From Jimgerdemannia flammicorona (Eukaryota > Mucoromycota > Endogonomycetes > Endogonales > Endogonaceae): 10,484 bases of DNA. The translations under genes were made by a program, and so were the position numbers. The stretch covers positions 1 through 10,484 of the forward strand of contig RBNI01007268.1 of NCBI GenBank assembly GCA_003990745.1. Direction: 5' to 3'. The notes below the pieces were generated by a model. That model saw only the letters and a list, made by a program, of their open reading frames with translations, was not told where the DNA came from and ran no database searches. This document shows positions 1 to 7,140 of the stretch, one piece after another (position 1 is the stretch's first letter; each line of letters opens with the position of its first letter).

Positions 1-96
1 AGAAACACAAAGAAAAAAGAAAAGAGAAAAGAAACTGTGTATCATATAGAAGATAGACAGGCATATTGGCTTAATAAAGGATAGAGTACAAGTGAC

Positions 97-161
<65 letters not shown>
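1..161 (+). repeat. 3' end of a probable polyadenylated retrocopy with a 62-A tail
   Basis: A purine-rich stretch carries AATAAA at 73-78, and an uninterrupted run of 62 A begins at 100, about 22 bases after it. That spacing matches a polyadenylation signal and its tail, so the segment may be the 3' end of a LINE, a SINE-like element or a processed retrocopy inserted in plus orientation. No coding sequence is recognisable in the first 100 bases and the 5' part lies outside the window. A simple A-tract expansion is the main alternative. Open frames here, such as the minus-strand poly-Phe frame, are artefacts of the A-run. Confidence 0.45.
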
Positions 162-163
<2 letters not shown>

Positions 164-224
164 ATAAATCATATAAAAAAAAAACAAACAAATTAGAATA
201 ATAAAAGAAAAAATCAAAATAAAC

Positions 225-249
225 AAAAAAAAAAAAAAAAAAAAAAAAA
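225..249 (+). repeat. second poly(A) tract (25 A)
   Basis: A run of 25 A follows an A-rich stretch from 162 that contains ACTATAAATCATATA, similar to the ACTATA that precedes the first tract. The two runs could be a duplicated tail, or an interrupted long A-tract. The low complexity prevents a firmer call. Confidence 0.6.
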
Positions 250-254
250 GCAAA

Positions 255-326
255 GGTTACTCTGATCCTGAAGATTACTCTAATTCTAAAGATTACTCTA
301 ACTTCAAAGATCACTCTGATAGTAAA
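255..326. repeat. 18-bp tandem repeat, four units
   Basis: Four contiguous 18-base units lie at 255-272, 273-290, 291-308 and 309-326, with the consensus GATTACTCTAATTCTAAA. The units differ at a few sites, mainly C/T and G/A changes. Because 18 is a multiple of three, the minus strand reads as a six-residue peptide repeat (RVIFRI-like), but nothing suggests that it is translated. The array starts just after the second A-run, so it could be part of the same inserted element or its target. Confidence 0.8.
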
Positions 327-354
327 TATCTGCTTCTCTCCCATAAATAGCAAA

Positions 355-480
355 TCTATAGTTAGTCACATAGTAATTAGATAGCAACTGTAACTATATA
401 AAATACTCCAGAGATAAGAGTAAATAAACCTCAGTCTAAAAATTTCAAAGTAAAAGATAAGTCTATCTACTATACTTCAA
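355..480 (+). repeat. degenerate LTR-like fragment related to the Ty3/gypsy LTR
   Basis: In the same order as in the complete LTRs there is TAGTCAC (364-370), a TATA-like stretch near 396, the block AATAAACCTCAG around 423-434, and a TTCAAAG block at about 444-450. The corresponding blocks of the 5' LTR lie at about 2841-2910. Spacing differs by several small indels, and I could not find the TG or CA ends. It is best read as a plus-strand piece of the same or a sister LTR family. Chance similarity of AT-rich promoter elements is possible. Confidence 0.4.
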
Positions 481-1259
481 AAGATATATCTATCAAAAGT
501 CACTTGATCCTAAAGGAAAAAGATTACAATACTTAGGAGAAACATCTGTTCTAAAGTCACTACTAGGAGATTGTGAGCTTACTTTTTACTCTGGTCTACT
601 TTCTGATAGAAAGAAGAGAAGTCTGCTTATATCTTGCTATAATATTAGTTTATTTTGATATAACTTTACAATGAACTCATTTATATAAATAAAGTCAGTC
701 TTTGATATAACTTTACCAAGAAGAGAATCTATACTACTCAAGTTATCTATCATCTGAATTATTAAGTTACATATCTAAGTTATCCAAGTTATCTACTAAA
801 ATCTGAGTTATCTAAGTTATCTATCATTCAAGAAGAAAATCACATATAAATTACTACTATACCTAAGAACTATTTTAATAAGGAAATCAACTACTCTATC
901 TAAATTTAACTATTATACTACTAAACACTAATAAGGATACTAGAGACTATTAAATATTTTGTTACTTTTTGACAAAGTAACTAAAGACTTAAGTCAAACT
1001 ACATAGTACTTCTAACTTTATAATTTGTCTTCATTGAGCTGATATATTACAGTAGTAAGATATAAATATTAGAATATATCTTAGTAAACTATCAAAATAT
1101 AGAAAGGTTTTAGAGATATTTAAAAAGATATTAAAAAGATAAAGAGTAATAAACTAAAGAGATAGTAAAGATAACTATATAATAAAGATTAATTAGTAAT
1201 ATTTGAGATATCTAAAGAAGTTTAGAGAGAATTTTAAGCTTATAGATAATAATAGATAT
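480..1259. other. AT-rich region without a gene
   Basis: No open frame of note, no RNA gene and no recognisable domain. Two short repeat patterns occur: a 16-base direct repeat, TTTGATATAACTTTAC, at 654-669 and 701-716 around a TATATAAATAAA stretch, and a cluster of AAGTTATC/GAGTTATC motifs between about 739 and 827. No CpG was seen. The region is most likely RIP-type or methylation-decayed transposon sequence. Confidence 0.6.
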
Positions 1260-1506
1260 TATAATATAGCAGATGCCTAATTTCAGAAGTATGGCAGATT
1301 TTTATATCTTGAAACTTGATCTTGTTCTAACTCTTATAGAGTCTTTAGAGTATAGAGATATATATTTAAAGAGTATCTGCCTACAGACTTACTAGTTCTC
1401 TCACTTTTTCTTTACTTTAAACTATTTTAATCTAAGATTTATTCACTTTAGATACTGGAGATATTTATATAAGTTTACTAGCTATAAAGTAACTAAGTTA
1501 TGACTC
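1260..1506 (-). repeat. truncated 3' LTR of the old minus-strand element
   Basis: The reverse complement matches the 5' LTR of the young element from about 2829 to its end at 3077. It has the TATA region, an AATAAA block (as TTTATT near 1438), the U5 part, and an end decayed from ATTACA to ATTATA at 1260. The first roughly 217 bases of U3 are missing. At about 1507 the LTR joins gag sequence directly, so a deletion removed everything between the nucleocapsid region and mid-U3. The segment GATACTGGAG with its downstream bases (about 1451-1475) is uninterrupted and shows what the young element's target looked like before insertion. Confidence 0.8.
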
Positions 1507-2402
1507 AGATATAGTAGGTATCTTTCTTCTTATCTGTGGTGGCAGCAAACTTCTAGATGGGGTAGCAGTCTCTTTTTCTAATTTTTTTTACTATATCTCC
1601 TAGGTGGGTAGTTATTTTAGCAAACTTTTTAGTAAGTTTCTCTATAGAGTTACTATTTCTCTACTATTCAGTAGCTCTTAGTTAAGGTGTATTTTGATTG
1701 ATCACTATAGTAGAGATTATATTAATTGTCTTAGATACTTTAATTCTAACTCTAGTAACTCTTTCTATTATATAGTTTTGAGGATATCTAGCTATCCAGT
1801 ATTACTAAGTATAGATGATCTTCTATAGTAGGTCTAAGATTACTAGTGATAGTAGATAGTCATAGCTATCTCTGAGTAGATTCTTTTTATAAAGATTGCT
1901 TCAACTACTTAGTCTTAAATAGTATTAGTATAATTAGTAAAAATTATCTAATATCAGATTCTAGTGTAGAATATATTTAAATCTTCACTTATTTCTTATA
2001 TATTATATTGAGCTAATTCTTTAGAGCTTACTTGATCTCATCTATATAGTAGGTAGTTCAGAGCCAGGCCTTTTGTACTACTAGTATAGTATCATCATCT
2101 GCTTTTATATAGTTTACAACTATAAATACTACTCTTATTAAACTTTAGAGACTAAAGAGTATGAGAACTACTTACTATCTTATTGTCAGAATTCTTATAG
2201 TAGCATATTATTCAAATTATTAATAAAGATAATAATTAATTCATCTGAAGTATATTTATAGAATACTAGTAGTCTTATATGTATCTATTTTGTCTAAATA
2301 TCTTAATTTAGTTTATATAGTTATTCTTTAGGTAGCAGTTATTTGTTATTTAGCTTAAAAGTGAGAGATTCATCTTAAATTACCAGCCAATGAGCACTAA
2401 GT
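1507..2402 (-). pseudogene. gag remnant of the old minus-strand element
   Basis: The reverse complement follows the leader and gag of the young element from its primer site (equivalent to 3078) to just before the second zinc-knuckle codon (equivalent to about 3973), nearly collinear over about 900 bases. Matching landmarks are the leader block CTCACTTTTAAGCT, the AAGGCCTGGCTCTGAA block (reverse complement of about 2063-2078) and the AGATAAGAAGAAAG block just before the junction. Many TAA, TAG and TGA codons and small indels destroy the frame. Differences from the young copy are mostly C-to-T or G-to-A, often turning CA into TA. It cannot encode a protein. Confidence 0.8.
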
Positions 2403-2611
2403 TGTAATGTCATAAATGTTTAATCTCAGAAGTATAGCAGATTTCTATATTTTGAAACTTGATCTTATTTTAACTCTCACAGAGTCCTCAGAGTATAGAT
2501 GTGTAAGTTTGAAATATATCTACCTATAGGCTTACTAGTTCTCTTGCTTTTTCTTTACTTTGAACTATTTTAATCTGAGGTTTATTTACTCTAGATACTG
2601 GAGATATTTAT
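2403..2611 (-). repeat. R-U5 part of the old element's 5' LTR
   Basis: The reverse complement begins at the target duplication next to the TATA region, carries AATAAACCTCAG (reverse complement near 2572-2583), and ends with CATTACA at 2403. The bases that follow in that orientation match the primer-site region of the young element. This is the downstream half of the LTR that the young element split; the upstream half is at 9742-9987. Together the halves give about 455 bases, close to the 466 of the intact LTRs. Confidence 0.85.
2608..2611. repeat. target-site duplication TTAT, left copy
   Basis: TTAT directly precedes the young 5' LTR and recurs directly after the 3' LTR at 9738-9741. The uninterrupted relative at about 1460-1470 contains one copy in the same context (GATATTTATATAAG), which supports a 4-bp duplication and places the LTR start at 2612. 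Confidence 0.8.
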
Positions 2612-2866
2612 TATGATGGCTGATCCAAATTAGTAACATAAAACAGGGAAATTAGACATTTGATCATAGTACCTGAATCTGATTCCCTATATAGTTTAGC
2701 CTTATAAATAGCAGTCATATTCTGTGAAGTGCAGAAACTTTAACATTTGCAAAGATTTAAGAGATGTTAGAATGTTTGCAATCAGTGAAATCCTAGCAGA
2801 TGTTAAAAGATTTGATACTTGCAGAAAATGACTCACTGCTTAGTCACCTTATAGCTAGCAAACTTG

Positions 2867-2875
2867 TATAAATAA
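2867..2875 (+). promoter_or_regulatory. probable TATA box of the 5' LTR
   Basis: TATAAATAA is preserved at the same offset in the 3' LTR (9527-9535), in a 20-base context that is identical in both. Its position in mid-LTR is usual for the U3 promoter, with the transcript start a few tens of bases downstream. The old minus-strand LTRs keep the same block. Confidence 0.6.
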
Positions 2876-2892
2876 CCCAGTATCTTTGAGTG

Positions 2893-2898
2893 AATAAA
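2893..2898 (+). terminator. AATAAA polyadenylation-type signal in the LTR
   Basis: AATAAA lies 18 bases after the TATA box and recurs at 9553-9558 in the 3' LTR and in the old LTR copies. In the 3' LTR it could direct transcript 3'-end formation. It lies very close to the promoter, so its role is inferred from sequence alone. Confidence 0.4.
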
Positions 2899-3081
2899 CC
2901 TCAGATTGAAATAGTTCAAGCAAAGAGAAAGCAAAAAGAACTAGTAAGCCTGTAGGCAGATACACTTCAAACTCACCCATCTCTGCATTCCAAGGACTCT
3001 GCGGAGTTGAATAAGAGTAAGTTTTCAAGATACAGAAATCCAACATATTTCAAAGGTTAAGTGTCTACTACATTACAACTT

Positions 3082-3099
3082 GGTGCCCATTGGCTAGTG
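3082..3099 (+). other. probable primer-binding site
   Basis: Four bases after the 5' LTR the sequence TGGTGCCCATTGGC begins with TGG, the complement of a tRNA CCA end, as expected for minus-strand priming. The old minus-strand element has a related sequence with transitions (TAGTGCTCATTGGC on its own strand). I cannot assign the tRNA. TGGTGCCC could derive from TGGCGCCC by loss of a CpG. Confidence 0.55.
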
Positions 3100-3191
3100 A
3101 TTCAAGACAAATCTCTCACTTTCAAGCTGAACAATGAACAACTACTACCACCTGAACAACCATACAAACCAAGGTAAGATATCAAGACAAA

Positions 3192-4538
3192 ATGGATATG
3201 AGACCACCAGTATTCCACAGATATATCTCAGATGAATCAATCATCACCTTCATTGATGATTTTGAGCAGTATGCTGCTGTAAGAACCCTGACAGCAGCAC
3301 AGCAAGTAGCCCTTATGCCCTTCAGCCTATGAGGTCCTGCCAGAGTAGCATTCACAGCTGCAACCCATGCAGAAAATAATGCTGATGCCATACTGACAGC
3401 ACAGAAGACCTGGCTCTGAAACACCTATTATACAGACGAGATTAAGCAAGCTCTGAAGGATCAGCTCAACATAATATGCCAAGAAATAAGCAAGGATCCA
3501 AACACATTCTACACTCGAATCCGATATCAGATAATCCTCATAGATTATGCTGATGCTATCTGAGATCAAGTAGCTGAAGCAAACTTCATGAAAGGAGTCT
3601 ACCCAGAGATAGCTATGGCTATTCACTCATCACCAGTAGTTCTGGATCTACCACAAAAAGTCACCTATGCTCAGCAGTATTGGATAGCTAGACATCCACA
3701 AGACCACACAATGGAAAGAGTCACTAGAGTCAGAATCAAAGCACCCAAAACAACCAGTGTAATCCTCACCATAATGATCAATCGAAACACATCTCAAATG
3801 AGAGCTACAGAGTAGCAGAGAAACAGCGACCCCATAGAGGAGCTTGCCAAGTAGTTTGCTGAAATGACTACTCACCTAGGGAATATAGTAAAAGAAATTA
3901 GAGGAAGAGATCGCCACCTGATTCAGAAGTTTGCTACCACCTCAGATAAGAAGAAAGGTACCTGCTATAGCTATGGAGAAGAAGGCCACTACTCATATGA
4001 ATGTATGAGTGAAACTAAGTGTAAGGCCCAGTCAAGCAATACTACTAAAAACAAGGAACAAGCCAACATCATTACCTTTAAGAAAATTGGAGAGTCAGAT
4101 GAAGAATGAGAGACCTATCCTATACAGACTACCAAGAAGAATGTTCACAAGAAACCCTACAAGAGACCACCAAGAAGACCCAAGAAGAACCTGGTGAAAA
4201 AACAGCTGGAAATGGCCACAGAAAGCCAAGTCAAAGAAATGGATCAAGATATAGAGCTTGAGCAGGCAGTCCAAGATATCATCTGAGAAACCACTCCAGC
4301 TAGTGAAGGAGAAAAGGAGAAGAAGCTTTGCAAAACTAAGACTTTCAAGTATGATATCTTCAAAGATCTCAGCTAACAAAAAGTCAATGCAACCTTTGGC
4401 CAGCTTGCAGAAATTTCTACGTTCAGACAGCAAATGAGATTTGGACTTACTGAAATAATCAAGGAGCAGAATTAGAAGATAACTGAAGCCAACAATGTTC
4501 AAGAAGATTCCGGAGAAGAAAGTGAAGACAACTGCAAG
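3192..4538 (+). pseudogene. gag (capsid and nucleocapsid) with linker to protease, broken
   Basis: The ATG at 3192 opens a frame beginning MDMRPPVFHRYI, followed by a segment typical of Ty3/gypsy gag (FIDDFEQYA, then a GPAR block after a stop at 3330). Gag assembles the virus-like particle, and its zinc knuckle binds the RNA. The knuckle at 3963-4004 reads C-x2-Y-x4-H-x4-C; the second Cys is now Tyr (TGT or TGC to TAT or TAC type change), so it should no longer bind zinc. In-frame stops are at 3330, 3417, 3561, 3813, 3852, 4107, 4284, 4374 and 4473. A Lys/Arg-rich stretch follows the knuckle. The stop at 4107 could be the native gag end, but the same frame continues into protease, so a single gag-pol frame is equally likely. 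Confidence 0.85.
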
Positions 4539-4943
4539 ACTTCTGCCTATGCAATCTGCCAAATCGAAGACAGAATCTTTGAAGCCATCATAGATACAGG
4601 AGCAGGAGGATGCCTCCTCAGCAAGAAGACAGTAGACCGCCTGGGATGAGAGGTTGAAGAAGCAACCAAGTTGGTATTTATTACAGCAGATAGCACAAGA
4701 GCCACCTCTTTGAGAAAAATCTGAGATGTTCCCATCAAGTTTGGAGGAGCAACTATTCCAGTGGATGTGATAGTAACTAGTGCAACCAACTATAACATTC
4801 TTATTAGCAATCAGTGGCTTTACAAAGCCAGAGCAATAATCGACCTAAATGCTCAGAAGATGCAGATTATCTACCAAGGTCAGAAGATGCGAATTCTCAT
4901 CAATATCAACAAAGGAGTACTCCCCAAGATGGAGGAAGATGAG
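4539..4943 (+). pseudogene. retroviral-type aspartic protease, broken
   Basis: The active-site triad Asp-Thr-Gly is intact at 4593-4601, within AIIDTGAGGCLLS. Downstream, TSATNYNILISNQWLYKA matches the conserved C-terminal region in which most relatives have Leu-Ile-Gly-Asn; here the Gly is Ser. This enzyme cuts the Gag-Pol polyprotein and works as a dimer. The domain is in the same frame as gag and directly after its linker. TGA stops at 4647 and 4722 interrupt the core, and a TAA at 4944 follows the domain. The fold assignment rests on these motifs and on position. Confidence 0.85.
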
Positions 4944-5267
4944 TAAGAAGAAGCTTATATAGTGATCATACAGAAAAAGAAGAAGAAAGTCGGATGGATG
5001 AGTGAAGAAGAATGGTGCAAGAAGATCACAGAAGGATATACACTACAAGGAGTCTGCCTGCATGGGATCCGAATGTACTGTATGGAGCATGTCAATGAGT
5101 GCTACCAGTGCACCAGCAAAATTAAGAAGATCTACCATCAAAGAAGAGAGAAGACCCTCAAGGAACAAGCCAAAGAGGAAAAGAAGGAGAAGGAGGAAGA
5201 TGATGAACCACCAGCCCTTCTGGAGGACAGTGATGATAAAGAAGAAATCAAGGTCAAAATCCAGAAG
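4944..5267 (+). other. Cys/His-rich, then highly charged linker between protease and dUTPase
   Basis: The frame is open after the TAA at 4944. It encodes a lysine run (4977-4988), then a cluster with Cys at 5016, 5055, 5079, 5100 and 5109 and His at 5085; the core is C-x2-H-x3-C-x2-C (CMEHVNECYQC). This could be a small zinc-binding module, distinct from the gag knuckle. It is followed by about 45 residues rich in Lys and Glu, probably helical or disordered, ending in an acidic stretch with PPALLEDSDDKEE. I do not recognise the segment as a known family. It is in frame with protease upstream and dUTPase downstream. Confidence 0.5.
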
Positions 5268-5506
5268 ATTCATCCTGATATAGTCCTGCCAGAATACAAA
5301 TTGGAAAATGCAGCTGGAATGGATATCGCCACAGTAGAAGAAACTGTACTTGAACCCCAGACAACTACTCTACTTGCAACCGGCCTAGAGATGATCATCC
5401 CAAAGGATTATATCAGGATTCTCAAGACAAGAAGCAGTTTGGCAAGAAGTGAAATTATGATTGAAGGAGGAGTCATTGATTCAGACTATATTGGAGAAAT
5501 ACTACT

Positions 5507-5511
5507 CATCG
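5507..5511. repeat. target-site duplication of the solo LTR, left copy (CATCG)
   Basis: CATCG directly precedes the solo LTR, and CATTG directly follows it at 5916-5920. The single mismatch is a CpG-to-TpG change in the right copy, consistent with the decay seen elsewhere. Confidence 0.8.
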
Positions 5512-5915
5512 TATAATATTTTAGCATAGTTTATTTCTGTTCTCTGTCTTTCTTGAATATTCAATAACCTTCCAGCACTTTCTGCATACTTAGAAATCCC
5601 CTTCTTGGTACTGAGCATTAACTAGTACTTATTTAGTTAGTCACTGAATATCCTGGAAACTTGTAGAACTTTATTTATCATCATTTATCATTTTTGCCGA
5701 GAACTTTCCTCTTGGCATTTTCCTTTGATTTCTCAGATCCTTCTGGATCCTTCTTTCAAATCTTGTATAAATATCTCCTTTATTCTCATAAATAAAGCTT
5801 CAGAATATTTTCTCCCAGAAATCCTTCAAGAACACTTGAACCCTTAGTATCTCTTTGAGCTACTTAGGATCACCAGAACTAGTTACTTTCTTATTTAGAA
5901 ACTAGAACCATTACA
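5512..5915 (+). mobile_element. 404-bp solo LTR inserted in the dUTPase
   Basis: The segment begins TATAAT and ends ATTACA; with one G-to-A change at the start (TGTAAT) the ends are perfect 6-bp inverted repeats of the TGT...ACA type. It is flanked by CATCG and CATTG. Inside are a TATA box (5766-5773) and AATAAA (5791-5796), in plus orientation. A short hairpin (TGCCGAG at 5695-5701 with CTTGGCA at 5711-5717) is also present. It encodes no protein and does not align with the element's own LTR apart from the TATA context, so it belongs to another LTR family. A solo LTR arises by recombination between the two LTRs of a full element. Confidence 0.82.
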
Positions 5916-5920
5916 CATTG
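5916..5920. repeat. target-site duplication of the solo LTR, right copy (CATTG)
   Basis: Matches CATCG at 5507-5511 except for one C-to-T transition. After the duplication the dUTPase frame resumes (frame +1 relative to upstream) with a block reading NHNPTIPFLIKKKD before motif 4. Confidence 0.8.
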
Positions 5921-6078
5921 CTAGGAATCACAATCCTACTATTCCATTTCTAATCAAGAAAAAGGACTGACTGGCACAGATGTTGATCTTCCCAGTCCAA
6001 CAACTAAAGATCATAGAAGTCAAGAAGTTAGAGGAAACGAAAAGAGGAAAAAAAGGATTTGGTTCCACAGGAAAAGGA

Positions 6079-7140
6079 GTATTCACCAGTACCAAGATCA
6101 CTGAACTGGAGCATAAGAAGGAGGAAACCACAAACAAGCACAGCTATACCATTGGAAATGAATTCCCACTCAAGGAGGAACTTAAGAAAATACTCCATAA
6201 ATTCAAGGATGTCCTCACCACAGACTTCAAGGATATCAAAGGAAAAATGCCATACTACTATCATGAGGTAGATACTGGAGACACTAAACCAATTTACCAA
6301 AAAGCAAGATCTGTCCCACCAGCCTATCAGGAATGACTCAGAGAAGAAATCAAGCAGATAGAAGAAGCTGGTATTATCAAAGAAGCCAGTAGCCCCTGGT
6401 CTTCACCAGTTATACTAGCCTCGAAAAAAGGAAACAAGCCTGGAGAATTCGCCCCAAGACTTTGTGTTGACTACAGAAAGCTCAATACAGTTACCAAGAA
6501 AGATTGCCAACTACTGCTCCTCATCAGCAATATCCTTATAATACTGAAAGATAAAGTATAGTACTACAGCACCTTGGACTTATACTCAGGATTCCACCAA
6601 ATTGGACTCACAGAAATGGCAAGTGAAAAGTCAGCCTTCATAACTCTAGATGGAACCTATATCTACCTGCAAATGCCATTTGGGATATGCAATGCACCAG
6701 CAAGCTTCTAGCAAATGATGAACAAAATCTTCTGCTATGATATGAGAAGATGGATAATAGTTTATATTGACGATGTAATCATCTACAGCAAGATACCTGA
6801 GGAATATCTGCAGTACATATAGTAGATAATGGAAAGTCTAAGAAAGCATAGCTTGTCCATCAAGTCCAAGAAATGCAAGTTTGTAGAAATTGAGATCTCC
6901 TACCTTGGCCATGTTATCAATTGAGATGGAACACACATGGACCCTCTCAAGATACAAGCAGTAGCAGCATACCTAAGGCCCACTACTGTCATAGAAGCCC
7001 AAGCCTTCATGGGACTTGCCTCCTACTATCATAGATTTATTAGAGGATTTTCCAACATTGCAGGTCCAATCTACGAACTCAACAAGAAGAACATCAAGTT
7101 CCAGTGGACTGGTAGATAACAAAAAGCATTTGACGAACTC
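6079..7140 (+). pseudogene. reverse transcriptase, broken
   Basis: Landmarks in order: KARSVPPAYQE, then EEIKQIEEAGIIKEASSPW (the entry region of Ty3/gypsy polymerases), LCVDYRKLN, STLDLYSGFHQI, QMPFGICNAPASF, the catalytic YIDD at 6763-6774, YLGHVI, and the connection block [12 protein letters not shown]. Both catalytic Asp of YIDD are intact. It copies the element RNA into DNA. The frame is +1 relative to gag because of the 409 extra bases upstream. In-frame stops are TGA at 6334 and 6922, TAG at 6559, 6709, 6820 and 6823, and TAA at 7117. Several sit where relatives have Gln (for example 6709), consistent with CAG to TAG. Confidence 0.93.

Larger units (their letters stand above)
2612..3077 (+). 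repeat. 5' LTR (466 bp)
   Basis: It starts TATGATGG and ends CATTACA. It aligns without gaps to the 3' LTR at a constant offset of 6660. Ty3-type LTRs normally run TGT...ACA; here TAT fits a G-to-A change of TGT, and the two ends are then inverted repeats apart from transitions. I counted about 36 differences from the 3' LTR, with one transversion (near 3012). Several differences are paired CA versus TG, as expected when a lost CpG mutated on opposite strands. It contains a TATA box at 2867-2875 and AATAAA at 2893-2898. Confidence 0.92.
5268..6078 (+). pseudogene. trimeric-type dUTPase domain inside pol, split by a solo LTR
   Basis: All five motifs of the trimeric dUTPase family are visible in order: motif 1 AAGMDIAT (5310-5333), motif 2 RSSLA (5430-5444), motif 3 GGVIDSDYIGE (5466-5498), motif 4 D-stop-LAQM (5965-5982) and motif 5 RGKKGFGSTG (6043-6072). 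The enzyme hydrolyses dUTP to dUMP and pyrophosphate, which limits uracil incorporation during reverse transcription. The Asp and Tyr of motif 3 are intact. The TGA at 5968 stands where the family has Arg, consistent with CGA to TGA. Motif 5 has Lys where Gly is usual. Motifs 3 and 4 are separated by the insert at 5512-5915; without it and one duplication copy the halves are in one frame. Confidence 0.88.

Noticed and set aside
255..326. CRISPR-like array
   Set aside because: The units are contiguous 18-mers without spacers, in a eukaryote-like retrotransposon context.
71..353. Minus-strand poly-Phe open frames
   Set aside because: These are read-through of the A-runs and the tandem repeat, with no protein-like sequence beyond them.
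3171..3185. GTAAGAT in the gag leader as a 5' splice site
   Set aside because: No convincing acceptor or upstream exon was found, and a single match to a donor consensus is weak.
4095..4562. 155-codon minus-strand open frame opposite gag and linker
   Set aside because: It lies antisense to the gag-protease linker, is Phe/Leu/Ser-rich as expected from the complement of Lys/Glu-rich codons, and shows no domain.
5512..5915. Intron inside the dUTPase
   Set aside because: The ends are TA...CA with a 5-bp flanking duplication and LTR-type signals. They are not GT...AG ends, and an intron would not create a duplication.
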